From positions 62,001 through 126,000 of the forward strand of contig VWPU01013457.1 of the NCBI GenBank assembly GCA_013398955.1: a stretch of DNA of 64,000 nt, read 5' to 3'. Positions 41,201-56,200 of the stretch are shown in pieces. Below the pieces are notes generated by a model. That model saw nothing but the letters and a program-made list of their open reading frames with translations, searched no databases and was not told where the DNA came from. This DNA is from Callaeas wilsoni (taxonomy: Eukaryota; Chordata; Aves; Passeriformes; Callaeidae). A program made the position numbers and the translations under genes. Every line of letters starts with the position of its first letter. Position 1 is the first letter of the stretch.

Positions 41201-44200
41201 CACAGGATGATTGTTCAAGGCATTTTAAAATATGCAAGTGGGAGGCAACCTTAGTGGAGGAGTCTGAAAACACTTCAGAAAACTCTGAAATGAAAAAAAT
41301 AACATACAAGCAGAAACATTTCTCAAAAAAAAAAGATTTTACTACTTCTTCTAAGACAGTATCAGCTGTTCTGGTGGTACAGACTGGATGAAGCAGAAGA
41401 GTAGAAAATGTCATTAAAAAGTGCACACACAAAATCTGAAAAATTCAAAACTAACTTTACAAACTGAATTCCTGAATCAGCTTTGGTTTATTTAATTTAT
41501 GACACGTAAAACAGATGATTACAAAACACAAGCTTTAAGTGTCTGAATCACATACAGACCAATGGTATGTCATTCAGGATCCAAGAAATTACTACAGAAA
41601 GTCAGTAATATTTAATACCATTTACTTCTTATTACCTTGGCAAAAATTAAGAGGATTTAAGATCAGAATCTTTCTTCCAAACATTTTTTACTGATTTATG
41701 CCCAAACAGTTAAGATCCTTTAGAAAGAAACAAAATTTTTCCCACATTTTCCATTTGAAGATTTTTACTTTCTCACCTACAAAATCCTGATATAAATGAA
41801 AAAATCTTTAGAGATTTCTTAAAGACATAAATCAATAAAGATTATTTTAATTTGCAACTTACATAATGAAAAAGCATTATAATTATTTATCAATATACTG
41901 CATGAAAATCCTAGTGCCTAGCAGTCTTTCAGAGCAGCCCAGCAGGACCTACACCTAACAAAGGCTGCTGTATTTCCTCAACCAAGCTGTTCCTAAAAGG
42001 AATTAACTTTTGTAGATTACTACCTACAAGATTTTACACAGAGCTTTTATTTACACCTTTTTTTCTTCATTGAAAGTAAAGGTTTCCTTGTAATTGTGAG
42101 AACACAACTTTTGGGTATGGTGTCTAAAGAAAAGGAAACAGATGGACAGAGAACTCCAGAGCTCTCCTATGTAAGCAGGTCCAGCAATACTTTCTATTAA
42201 AAATAAATTAGCATTTGTTTGCCTTCCACAGCTATTTAGGAAAACTGGTTCTTAATTTGTTCCTCTTTCTAGGATAGAGAACAGAAAGTGAAACTGAAGT
42301 TGCTACTTGAAAGAAAGATCAAGGCAGAGATCTGCCACTCCTGAGATGACATACAGGACACCACATAAGTAACTGCAGTAAACTGCAAATCTTTGAATTA
42401 CTCCAGTATGTTACACAGCTGCATTCCCGGTCCTAATTTTCCAGGCCTTTTTTACCTTGAGAGGTATTTCATGCAGGGAGATTAAAACTTCATGTGATTC
42501 AGTATAAAAGATCCAGTGCTTTACAGCCTCCTTCTATGATAGCTTGCAGAGTACTTTAGGAAGTGCATGACCTGAATCCTTTGAGACTGAAACATCATAC
42601 TAAGAAATTATTCCAGCCTAGCAAAAATTAACAGTGCATGCTATCCTAAGATTGACTTCCTGGCTTCATCAACAGGAGCTCCAAAGACCAAATGACATGT
42701 TTCACTGCTCACGCAGTCAACCTGACAGTACTTGAAGCATCGTTGAGTGCAGATAATCAAGAGTTATTAAATACCAGCCCAGCTTTGCTATTTTTAGGCA
42801 ACACTGAACAACAGAGTTAAAATAAGGCTGACTTGCATGTTCATGTCTTTGTGTCTAATCAGATGAATCTATAGTTGCTTTTTTCCCCTCAGACCTGAAG
42901 TACTTTTATCCTCAACACAGAATATTTTTAGAGAACTCAGGAGTTAGCCATGCTTATCGGGTGAAGGTTAGTCCCCAGCATCTGCTTTTGTCTCCTTTTT
43001 TTTCCAATGATATGCTGTTAGGAAGTAATTTCTGAGCATTATTATAGCTTTGGAGGGAAAGGAAAAAGTCAAGGAAGAAAACGGAATAAAAGGAAGGAGA
43101 AGAGAAAATGAAATCAAAGTGGGAGCATTATCACATTAGGACAGCATGGCCTGTCAAAGTCACAGCATGACCAATGACTGCTGTTTTGGTAGGAACAAAA
43201 CAAAGCAACTTTGCTTCAATTTCATGCATTCTTGAGTACTACATGTTTCCTTATATGGGGTATCTTCTTAATGTGTACACTTCCCCCATGCACGCCAAAG
43301 AAATTACATCTGTGTACTACAATGGGAAACACAGAAGAGAGCTATTCAATCAAAACTATCCCAAAATACTGGACTGCGTGTATGATACAGTGAACAAGTA
43401 CATGCTACCATAATTACTCTTTATGAAGGACATTCCTCTGTGCATGCAAATACATAATCTGATCTGTATCTGAGGGAAAAGGGAAAAAAACTGCCACAAA
43501 CCACAAATCCACACACAAACCTTCTCCATGAGACATTAATCTGCAGTCAATCATACTGCACAAACTGTCCCACTCTCTCCACTCAGGGCACAATGGGCCA
43601 TAAGTGACTGGTACTTTTGCCTGCCAGGCTCAGTGCCTGACGCTACTGTTGGAGTCATTGCATTAACCTTTTCTATTGCCCATCTCTTAAATCAGACCTG
43701 TAGGTGAGTATGTGGGCATTGGACTGGATAACCTGTAAAGGCCCCTTCCAATCCAAACTACTCTATGATGTTCCAAACAGGTCAGCTGACTTGATCAACT
43801 TTGATACATTGTACGTCTGGTAAGAGAGGCTTTCAGGATACCTAAGCCTGTGAATTTGAGGGTAGGTCATCTATACTCAGCCCCAGAACCATGGCAAGTG
43901 TCTTCTTAAATAAATTAAGAACACACTTATAAAAAGTATAGTGTAACTCTCCCAATTCACTACCTTTTTTAATATTTTCAATAAATCCCAGTTCTGTTTA
44001 CCATCTGCACCACACAGAAAAAAATAGTCTTAAATGTCATAGATGAAGCACATAGGGGACTATGACATTTAATTTTTCAGAAAGCCAAACCTGGGCCAAG
44101 AAATGAGCTAAGTATTTAAAAAAAAAAATAAAGTACTAGAATACAGTAAAAGGCTCCACAATTCCTACAGTATCAAGAAATACAGAAGGGCTTCTAGAAA

Positions 44201-47200
44201 TATTTGTTTATTATTACAGAAGATTTGGTTATAATCATCTTAGAAAACACAGCAATTGTACATTGGGGGCTAATAATTAAGATGTTAAAAATAACCCGAA
44301 AGAAATCACTTTCAAAGAAATTAACATGTTTAAGATCCAAGAAAAATTTCCAGAATACTAGTGTATAATGTACCTTATGCATGCACACATCTCACAAGCC
44401 TTGAAAAAAGCACAAAGTTGCCATTTATCCAGGCGTTTATCAACCCCCACAATTCTCAACTATGTTGCTCAAAATTCCCTCTATTTTCATAATATAAATC
44501 AAGAAACAAGGAAAGGATTTTTCACAGTCAGGAAGCTAATACTATGATTATTTACATGAAATAAACCCCAAAGGAGCACTTATTTTCTTAAAAGTCATTG
44601 CAAGTGTTGATTGGCATAAAATAGTTTCCTACCCTATCTTTCTGCCTTATGCACTGATTTTATTCTACATGTATTACAAAACCCTCCCCCTATCTCTCAA
44701 AATGTTCCCAGAAATTAAAGTGGCAGAAATTTTCATAGGGCTGGCAGAACTCCTGTCTAAAGTTTGAGTGGGCCAAAAACAAATTAAGAAATGCAGCAGG
44801 GTTTTGTTTTTCTTTTTTTCCCCTTCTAATTTCTCTCCTTAATTTGTTTTATTTTCTTAGCAAATGTTCCTACATCTCCTAGTGGTCTATCAACCCACTA
44901 GAAAACTAATCAACCAAAGTTATTCTGACAACACAACAGTCAGACTCCCGTAGTCCCCATGTCTCTACACTGAAAAATTCAACAATCCAGGGAATAATTC
45001 CTTTTAGGCCTTCACAGTTTTCTCACAATCTCCAATAGTTTGTTTGTTTGCAAATACACCTTAAAATGTTTTACGTTTCCAAACCTCCTGAAGTGAGGCA
45101 GCTAAAGTTCTTGGACACCACTAAGTGCTCAAATAACTAAATTTCAAATCAGACTTCACATGAAACAATCACTATGCATTTAAATACAATAAATCAGGAC
45201 TGTGGATCTGTCAATAGATTTTGTGAAACTTGCTGCACTTGACTCATGAATATATGGAGATAGAGATATATATATATATATATACACACACATGTTATAT
45301 CATTCCTCTCTATGCTAACCAGAAGAGCAATTATACCAATTTGTCTTTTTTTTTTTTCTGAGGAACCTTTGTTTTAGTTCTTTTATTTACTTCGAGGACG
45401 TAAGTTTCTTAGATATGCATGTTTTACTTTCACTTCCTCCATTTAATGAATGGTAACTGAATGCTATACATATGAAACCTGACTTTTAGCCAAATTGGCC
45501 TGTGTTCCAGAGAGGCAAAGATTTATTAGAAATCAAGTACTCAAGAACTAAAAAAATAAACTGTGTACCATTTCACTGCAGACATAATGTCTACCCTTAT
45601 CGTATCAAATTAAGTAATAGCAGTCATCACTACAATATTAAATTCTATCAAATGCAAATGGAATTCATATGCAGGTTACTTGCAGACAGTTCTTAAGTGG
45701 CATCATTTTGTAGTAGTCGAGCACAAACAAAGTCAGTCCAACATTTACTAACAGATTTAATAAGGAATCTTTGTTGTATACTGGTAATTGTATGTGAAGT
45801 ATGTATTAAGAAATGATAAATTCCCCCACTCTGTGCTTTTTACTGTGTGAAGTATTCTACTTCAGTGATCCATATTCTAAATACTTGTTTACATGTGTTC
45901 CAGTACCTGGAGAAAATCTGTGTAGCTGGAAGCAAGAATATTAAGTAAATGATACACGCCACTGAAATTTTCTACTACTGCATTTGGACAAGAAATAATA
46001 GAAACACAACAGTGCACTATAATAATCACTATTTGAGATCTTGATTCTATGGCAAGTTATAGTAGTTGTTTTAGGACTGTGTATTTTAAATACTTCGTTT
46101 CTAATTAAAACAGAATTCTGTAACAGTAACTATGAATTATTAACCTAAATTTATGAAAGCTTAAAAATGATTGATAACAACAAGTACACAGGTCATTTTT
46201 ATCTGATCATAATCTAGCATTTTAAAATGTTAAAAAAGGTTTCTTAAAACAATAATTTGTTCCATCTGCTATCTTATACACAACTGATACAAGTAGATTT
46301 TTTTAATGGTCAGTAAAATTTACCTTCTATCCATTAATCAGTTTCATTTTTCTCTGATGTAATAACTGCACCAAATATCTCCCTGACAAAAAGGATTCAT
46401 CTTTGTAACAAAAGAGCAAGGTAAGTATACAAAGCATATTTTGAAAAGGTCATTGAACTTGTCAGAGTTAAGACTTGACATGCCCAACCTTCAAGAATCA
46501 TACATCGATCTCTGATGTCACCAAAATTTCCTAAGTAAACCAACAATCTTCTTTTGGAAATTGTTGCTCGATACCATGTGAAGCAAACCCAGAATACATC
46601 AAGTATGTATAGGAAACTTTTAAACACGTCTCCACTAGGTAGCTGTCAGTTTCTACACAGCAACTACGAAGACAGATGTGCTCTGTGATAATGCCCTAGT
46701 GGAGCACCGGAAAATTTAAATTTAAGATTACACTACACTACTGCTTCGTATATTTTAAAGATTCACGTATGAAAGGTCAGAGTATTGAAATGAACTGCTT
46801 TCAGTCCTCTTTGAAGGTTAACTCATTGTTCAATAGTCTTTTGTTTCCGAAAAAGAGTTGGCATTTCAATCATCTTGTGTATGAAAACCAACAGCATGTG
46901 GGACACCACACTGACGAAGGAGTGTGTCAGTGGATCCTATATGTGTCTTTCTTGAAAACAACTGGCAAAAACACCAACCCCAAATGTAAGTCAAGACAGC
47001 ACAATAAAAGCAGTCTATATGAATAATGAAACAACCAAGTAGGTGTGGTTTTACTCAACTAAATAAACTTTAGAGTCTTCCTTTGAACTCAGTCATGTAA
47101 GAATACAAGAGTGACAAGAAAGAGGGAAACACTGAAGAGACTGAAGAGTAAGGGACAGAAGCAAGACATCTTTAAGTAATGTCAAAAACCTTCATAGTGG

Positions 47201-50200
47201 CTATGAGGAGGTAAGGGGGAAAAAAATAGCCAACAGTGCAGCTCTCGACCACTTAAAATTTCAATGCTTTGCATATTAAGCAAAGTTCTTTTTAATGCCT
47301 TTTTTGTATCCAGTAAAGGACGTTTAACATTCACACCATTCAAAGAAAACTGTGCAACAATAATTCATTTTCCACTGCAAGGATTTCCCACAAAGCTGCT
47401 AACTCATGTCAGTGCACACAAGAAGCCTGTTGCATGCCTTTTCCTATGATTGGATGGCTTTGGAAGGAAAAGCTCTGCTGGATACTACTGAATAAAAACA
47501 TTTTTACCTACAGCATGAGATTAAATTTTGTAAAAAATAACCAAAAAGAGAGAATGTATCGCTGTATATGTCACCTAATGCATTTTTATTCTCACACAGA
47601 CATCTGCATGAATCAACACCAGCTGCATACACAAAAAATCTCAACTGTTTTTAAATCTTGGTAAGTATCTGGCATTTGTGCTGGTTTCCCGCTGTACTGT
47701 AGCTCGAGACAGCTGCCAACTGCAAACTGCTTAAATTAGTGTGGAGACACAAATTTGAAAATAACATGAGGAATAAAATATCCTATGTGAAAGCAAAATG
47801 TTTGGTTGCAAACAGGAAAACTAATCAAAGGAATAAGATCTGATAAGCTGCCACATCTGTATGAACCATATCTGCTTTAAAAACAAGATACTATTAAAGA
47901 GTTAACTAGAACATTTTCAGGTGAATATTAATTGGCTAAACTGTTTCAATTCACTCTTCTTGAACAAGTACAAATTCTAACTATGAATGACCCCTAAGTA
48001 TTAGTTCTACAAAAATTTAATTCTGTTTATATCTTTACTAGCTTCAGGAAGAGACTATGTAATTTTGTTTTAACATAGCAATAGAAAAACCTTTTAACTT
48101 CTGGATTTTATTCCTGTAACTGGGTTGTTTTGAAGATAACCAAAAGCATTATTTGCTCTACATACACCTAGCTCCAGAGGAAAAAAAAATGGCTGAATAG
48201 AAATGTATTCAGAAATCTGGTGGGTTTTGGTTTTGTTGCTGCCTTTTTTTCCCCCTTTAAGAATTAAGTTAGTTTTCTTCAAAAATAAAAAACTTTTCTT
48301 CCCCTAAAGAAAAAATTCACAATGTTTAACATAAAAATTTCAAGGAATTAGTTCGAATTCCTGGTGTGATCTAGCACAAAATGATTCACTGTGTGTGATA
48401 AAATGCAACATATATATAAAGGTATGTAATGAAATTATCTAAATTATAAACTGGCAAATTAGGATATTTGGAAACCGAAGATTTTATACTATTAATAAAG
48501 ATTAACTTGTTTCTATTATCACACTGCCTTCACTTGGTACTTAGTTCAGAACTAAAATACCAGATCAAATCTGCATGCTCTTTCCAAACTGTTAGGAAAA
48601 TGAATGGAAGTTGGTGCTTTCCAAACAGGCAAACCAAACAAAACCCCAAAAATATAAATAAAAGACACTTCCCCCCCACTAAATCTTACGTAACATTTTC
48701 TCATGCTATGATTCCAGCATTAGAATCATTAGTGTCCTCACTTGATCATTCAAAAAACCTCAGTCAACTAACCAATTAAAAAAAAAGCACCACCCCACAC
48801 CCCAAAAAATCCTGCAATCCAAAACAAAAAAATTCCCACCAAACAAACAAAAAAGAAACAACCTCAAAATCAACAACACTCACCTTTTCCCCCAAATAAT
48901 CCCCTACCCATTCCCTCCAGCTTTTGGAGCACATCTTCACACCTAATGCTGAAATTAAACTCCTCTCTCATTCAAAGAGACAAAATCCCCACATGCTGCT
49001 TTCATACCTGCATAAGGGTTCCCAATATGACAATGAAACAGGGTATTTATTTCAAAGGTAATATAAAAGTCATAGCAATGGCCATGGATGACATTAAGGA
49101 AATATCCGTAAGTAATTTCCTCATTCTGCTTTTCTTCCTCAAAGGTTATATTAATACGCCGGCAACAAAAGGTTTTATGCGAACTTCTCAAATAAATAGA
49201 ACTACGGTGTGCTAAGAGAAGATGTAATTAATGTCTTGGGCTGTTCTGCACTAATGTATCGAGATAATATTTTCTTTAAAATATCCTTTAGAGAAGTCTC
49301 ATTAAGAGCATAATCTTACCTTCAACTCTACTTAAAGTGCACAGACTGAAGAAAAAAAAAACACATGAAGTGTCATTGTATGTTGGGATTTTAACACTTC
49401 CATGAAATACGTGGATATACAAAGTGCCTCATACACAGTCATCAGTTTCATCATGTAAAAATATGCTTGGAGTAACACTCAGCAAAATGAAATTACACAT
49501 GGCACAAGTATTTTTCAAGCTCCTGCTTACAAGCCTTCTAGTTTTGGCACCATATATCAAGTTTCCATGTTATTTAACAGAGAATTTGCAATAAAGCAGC
49601 TGATTCATCTCTCCTACAGGTTTCAACTAAAGGAAATAAAAAATAAAATAAAAATTCACCCACCCATACGTGTAATCTTAAAAACTGCATCATGAAACTA
49701 AAGAACCCAAAGTTGGTTCAGTAAGTCTAATTGTCAAGGGTCAACACAAAAATGAATAATAATTTCCTGAACTGTAACTACTCAACTGTGAGGACAACCT
49801 GTTTAAAGTGCTAAAATCTGAAGATTAACAATCACATGTACGTAAAAATTAACAGGTATGTTAACTTTCCAGATGCATCCATTCAAATAAATTTTGTAAA
49901 CATTTACCTGTATCCAAGCGCTTTACAGGGGACTCATCATCAACCTCAGAATCTCCACATGCACTCCTTGATCTTTTCCTTGGGTGCAGAAGTGTCTCCA
50001 ACCTTGGAAGGACTACAGACAAAAAGGTTTTGGTCCCTAGCTGTGGAGAAGTTGGCTGGGTTTCAGTGTTCTTTGCAGACTTTTGGGGGCTTATACTTTT
50101 CGATTTGCAGAAGAGAATGGATGTACGTCTGTTTACATCAGTTGATGACTCAGCTACAGCAGAAACAGTCGACTCATTGAGATTACTGTCAAGTAAGTGT

Positions 50201-53200
50201 TCTGGAGTGTGTCCATTTATTTCTTTCTGAATGGAAGTGCTATATAATTCATTATCAAATTTTACTCTTTTGTAAAGCTTACTCTGCTCTGGATTGAGTT
50301 CTACTGGTTTGAGGGTTGGTGGTTCTGAATTAGTCTCCAAGTTTGAAGGAAGAGGTAATGCATCTGATGGTTCAAGTTTAGGGGGAGATTTATCTCCTGA
50401 AAAAATTATAAATAGAGTGTGATTTTTGAAAACCTGTAGTTATAAAGTCTATTATAAAACTCACTATAAATGTGCAGCCCACCAAATAAATTGTTGTCTG
50501 GAAACAAAGCATAACATTTTAAAACCAAAACTTGTCTAGTAACAACCTGTCCTAGTTAGTAGTTCCTACTTTTATACTGGGAATGTAACGGGTAGAAAAG
50601 AAGATGTCTATAGTTGGTGTTAACAATTTATACCTGGATAAGTACTTTTTTCTTCTCATGCAGTTATGTTAGTTTCATTAACTAAAAAACTACAAAATCT
50701 ATTTTTTCATTAGAAAGTTGGGGTGGTGGATGATTATCTGTTAAATGCAATTATACTGCCATTCAAGTAAAATTTTTGATAACATACGTTTTTATCTATT
50801 TCACCTTATCAATATTCACCTTACCTGCCTATGAAAAATTTTATCAGCTAACCAGTAAAAAAAAAAATATTTGTAACCTGTTCTACTTAAGTGAACTAAA
50901 ATGTATTACAAAATCTACACAGGGGCACGATTTGTAAAGCCTTTTTACAGTTGTGACTGGAAGTTTTATCTACCAAAAAGAAAAACTAATAAAAAATGGG
51001 GGAGAAAAACCCAACACTCCCAAACTCTTGCAGCTTGATTAGCAACTAGTTAACAAATAACACACTTGACAATGCAGACTTGATAGGAGAAATCAGAAAA
51101 ACCACCCTCTACAATTTTTCTCCAGGTCCCTTCCCCCCATATTTTAATTTTTTTTAGTATGATCATGTCCCACTCAGTTTCACTAAATTCATGCTGGGAA
51201 AAGACAATAGAGATATGATAGTGAGTGTATAAAAGTAGTTTCAGTTTTTTATCACAAGTAATGAGAAAGAAAATAAACATTCTACTGTTGCAGCATTCCC
51301 TAATACAAACAGAAGGATGTCCTAACCCATAATCATCAACTCAAAAAGATGTTAAAATCTTTCTAGCTTTCAAAAGAATCTTTCAAAATGTAAGAAAGGA
51401 AATACTTATTCTAGACTAACTGTGTAACACTAATGTACTATTTATGCTATGACATAAAATATTTAAACTTAGTTAAATTTTCTATGACACCTGAAGAAAG
51501 GTGTAAAACCCCTAAGCATTTGAAGTTCTCTATTTGCAGGCTATTTTGTTTGGTTTTGGCCCAGCGATGTTTACTTCGAAATTAATGATTTCTAAATGCA
51601 GAAAAATCTTTACCCCATTGTTTAAGGTTTAATCAAACAACAGCATAGTTCATATTAAAAATACCTATTTTTAAAACACAGTGCGACTGTGCTTACATCA
51701 TTTGAAGGCACGCAGGTATTAGAATTGGTAACTAATATTTCAGGAAGACCGTAGAATGAAATGTACAGTCAGATAACCACATTTAAACTACCAGCAATTA
51801 AAAAATCCTGTCCAAGGCGACTTTCTTTGTGAACAAATTCTGATTTTCTTACAAGTAATTAGAAAATGTTCATAGAAAGATTTAAGAACGTAAAACCACT
51901 TGAGAATTATTTAGAAATAAAACCTAAATTTCATGGGGTTATTCTGGTACTGTATTTCTCAAATGATCAAAGACTGGAAACTGAATTTTAAGGGTGTAAT
52001 TCACAGCTCTATCAAAGTCAGCTCCTGTAGAGATCCTAGGCACAGGATTTTAACACTTTTCTTATCTTTTTTGGGCAATTTGTTTTCTTTACTCCTCTAT
52101 GCACCTTCCATTTGAGAACTGAAATTTGAACTAATTATTATTACTCTCCACTAGATCAGAACCGTAACAACTGTACCAATCAACCTTTGATCATGCCTTT
52201 CATTATGTTTTATTTAAAAAGCACACTGTAAACATAAGAAAACCACTACTGCTCACTTTGGACTATTTTTTTCACAAAAAAAATAGCTGAAGTGAAAGGC
52301 TGTGGCATAAAAATGTTAAGCTACAAATAAAAAAAGTCGTGGATTCATTAGCTGCCAAAACTCACTTTCCTAAAGAACTATATTTAATACCATCATCCCT
52401 TGAAGATTAAAAGAATACCCAAATTAAAAAAACTCAAACCATTAAACATTTTGAGAACACTTAAAAGCCTCAGAACAAGATAATGTGCTGATTTATGTAC
52501 ACTTTTTCTACCAATGCTCAAATCTCCAGCAAGTTCTATGTTTGGAATTAAACGCTAAGTTGCTGTTTGAATGGCAGTTAAGGACATTCATTTTATTGAC
52601 TTCACCTTTCAAAAATTTTGATAGCACCAAGCCGCAAGAGATAGAGACTACTTTATTTATTGCCATGCTTCCACTTTCCCTTGAGCTCTTTCCTCCTCCT
52701 ATTCAATGCACTTATTAAAAAATGAAACACATCTCTAACTCTCCTAAAGAAAAAGTTTAGTTTCTCAGAGCTAATAATGAAACAAAGTCAATAGAATTCT
52801 TATTTGAGTGACAGATTTTCTTTGCATCATATAAAAATGAGCAATAAAAACCTCAGAAACTAATCTAAAAGCTAAAAATGCAAATATGATATTTAATTAA
52901 AATATGAAGTTAGTCCTTCCAGCACACTTCTCTCATTGAAATCAATGGCAATTAGCCAAGAATAGATGCAGTTCTGAGACAAATGTTTTGAGGAGGAAGA
53001 GAAGCAAAAGGGGAAGAGCTGGGTAGATATGGCTGACTTGATTCTACAACACGAAATTTGTTAAGTCTTATCAATAGTTAGCTTTACTTAAAATAAATAA
53101 ATAAATAAATAAACAAATAACCCCAAAGCCTACCCACCCTCCTCCCCAGAGTCTGGAGTAGAGAATAAAACAGGCTACAAACACAGTACAACAGCCAGAG

Positions 53201-56200
53201 CCTTCATTACCACTGACCTAGGCTCACATGATCCCTAATACATATTTTGACATTTAAGTGTATTTCCAAAAGTACAAAGATATTTTCCACTCAGGCATTT
53301 CCAACTGCTTTTTGTATGAGATTGTTTGATTTTCATTTTTTTTTTAACACCTAAGTTTTTAAAGCCTTGCTACCATGAAAAATAGTGGAGGGAGGTTCTT
53401 TTAAGAAGATCATTCTACTCTTAAAATATTTGTTGTGATTAAGCAGCTATTTGCATATTTTAAAATTACTATTTTAATTTTAAAATCAGTATGTTAAACT
53501 TAATTAATATTAATTTATCAAATTCTTTAATTCACGCTATTACCCACATTACAGCACCTGACTGAAGCAGTTCAGAACAGTACTCATTTAAACCTGGTTT
53601 ACAATCTTACCTTCTTCTTCTCCATCTTGTTCTAATGCTGCACTTTCTTCTTCGAAACTTCCAATACCTGATTCTATTTGAGGAGCTTGGTTGTGTTGCT
53701 GACTGAGTTTGTTGCGAATAACGCTGATTTCTTTCTTTAACAGCTTTGCTCTTTTGCTCCTTGACCCACTGGATTTCATTGCACAGGTGAGATCAAGTTT
53801 TTCTAGCAGCTCTCTCAGCTGTTCTTCCAAGGACATATGTGCTCTGTTTGCAGGATTCAGTAACCTATCCACTGAAGTCAAAACATGTACAATTGAAAAC
53901 GTGTTAGCATTTCCCAGAATATTTCTCAGAACAGTAATACTAACAGGAGGAAAAAAACTGAATTCGCATGCCAAAAGAAAACTGCCAAAAACCTATTTCA
54001 ATTACAGTCAGAAATGTTGAAATTAATTCCTACTATATATTTATTTTTCTTAATCAGCATTTTGCTCAAAAAAACTAAGTAGTAGAGCAAAGAAGTAAAA
54101 GGTCAGAAGGAAGACATAATTAATCCTTCCCACTCTAACAGACGAATTCCTTCTTGTTAAAGAAAAGGACAAAATCATGGTTATAAAAGAATTGTGTTAA
54201 TTATTCTCCTCCACTGCCAAACCTTAGAAAACTCACACGTACGTCAAAAAAAATAGATTTTAACTCCTAGGATTACAAACGTGCTCAATTTTTTGAGTAG
54301 GTTGCTTAACAATGTGCTGAAGTTTATGAACACTGGTATTAATTTTCAATGCCTTACAAGCATATACAAGCATGTGAAAGAAAGCACTCAAAAACTTTTT
54401 CTGTGTAAGTTGTTAAATTAGGCTCTGATACTGTCAAAATCAGAATCCAGATAGCACTGATGTCTAATGACAGATCTAGTTGAATAGAAACACCAGAGTC
54501 TTTCAAGCAATCTTTTTAATGGGGGGGGAGGGGAATCTAGTCAGCAAACTGAACAGCAGCAACCCTAAACATCTGTATGGAACATACACACTGTGTGCAA
54601 TGAAAAATACAACTTTCAAAAATAATTGAAAAACATCTTACCATCTTCCCAAGAGAAAGGCTGGGGTGACTCAAGTTTAGGCCGTTCCGGTAAGTGCATT
54701 CCAGTTTCATTGTTATAACCAATTCCTTCAGCATCTCGCCTGGCTTGCCTGAGAACTACGCCCCCTTGATCTCTTAACCGCACTGCAGCTCTATAAAATA
54801 TTGTATCTTTTGCATTGTATTTCATACAGTTATCTATGATAAGATTGAAGTCTTCTTCAAACTCGGTGAGGTTTTTATAGCCTTGCGCTTCTAACCGTTT
54901 TCGCATGGTAGAGAAATCCATAGGATGTTTAATATGATCCAAATAGTCTGGAACCTTTGAATAAATATTTAAAACACAAATGGGTAAAATTATCTTATTA
55001 CAGACAAAGTAACAGTAGTTACTAACTGATTCAGTTTTTAAACGTATTTTGTAACACTTCAATAAAAGAAATTAAAAATGTAATTTAGTATTGCACATCT
55101 TGATATCGCAGACATTTGCATGTCAACAGAAGTTTACATATTACAATATTTTGCATCTTGGGTAGCAAGTTTGAGCTCTACTAAAAGATGCTGAAACTAC
55201 TTTTTTTTGGGAATTCTGTCGTTCTGTGTACTTATACTTCCAGGCAACTAGTGATACAACACGGGAAAATGGCCTCAAGTTGCACTGGGGCAGTTCAGGT
55301 TGGATATTAGGAAAAATTTCTACACTGGAGTGGTTAAGAATTGAACAGGCTCCCCATGGAAGTGGTGGAGTTGCCATCCATGGAAGCGTTCAAAACAAAT
55401 GGATGTGGCACTTTGTGATATGGTTTAGTCAGCATGGTGGTATTAGGTCAAAGACTGGACCTGATGACCTTGGAGGTCTTTTTCAACCTTACTGATTCTA
55501 TGTATAATGAACAGATGTGTACGCAGTATATGCACACATGCACACATGTATAGTCTAAGTCTGTCTAGTTTCATCAAGAACACAGTACCTGCATTTCAAT
55601 TTTTCATATCCTTCGAATTTGCTTTACCAGAATCGTCTTACTGAAAAGTATCAATATGTATCCAACATTCCATACAAGTATTACCCAGAAATGATTTTGG
55701 TATATAAACATAAAAAGGCTTTCATAGAAGTAAACTGCAACTCATAATGTTAATTATGAGAATAAAGATTAAACGGTAACACTGCTTCTAACTCTGCATG
55801 TAATGACTTGTTTCTTGTACTTAAGTGCCACCAAGCCATATGTAAACATCAGGAAACGCAGCTGCAAACATACCTCTTTAAGGTTCACTGGCTGAGCAAA
55901 TATACGAGCAGAATCCTTTTCCTGCAGCTGATCCAGAACCGATCGCAGAAGTACAGTGAATGGAATAAGCTGAAGTTCCATAGTAACCTGCTCAATCTTG
56001 ACCTAAAGAAGTAACAGTTATCCAACTGAGCATTTTTCATTAACATGTTGTATTAAAGTTGTTTTGCAACAATACTGTAGTATTTTAGATAAGATCTAAA
56101 ATATAAATATATTTAAGTAAATGAGTTCAATTCTACTTTCAGTATCATCGGTTGGCATTTGTCTGACATAGGTTTTCAGCTAATAATTTTATAAGAAAAA

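Larger units (their letters stand above)
34844..49907 (-). other. BRD1 intron, 15.1 kb
   Basis: The largest intron in the window. It contains the solo LTR at 37355-37902, the CR1 tail at 43700-43772, a GT-rich run near 35658-35690, the (AT)n tract at 45266-45284 and an A/C-rich tract at about 48780-48890. The rest is AT-rich with no gene recognised. Confidence 0.7.

Noticed and set aside
49836..50230. plus-strand frames of 114 and 66 codons
   Set aside because: They are shadows opposite the BRD1 long exon, which has clear homology on the minus strand.
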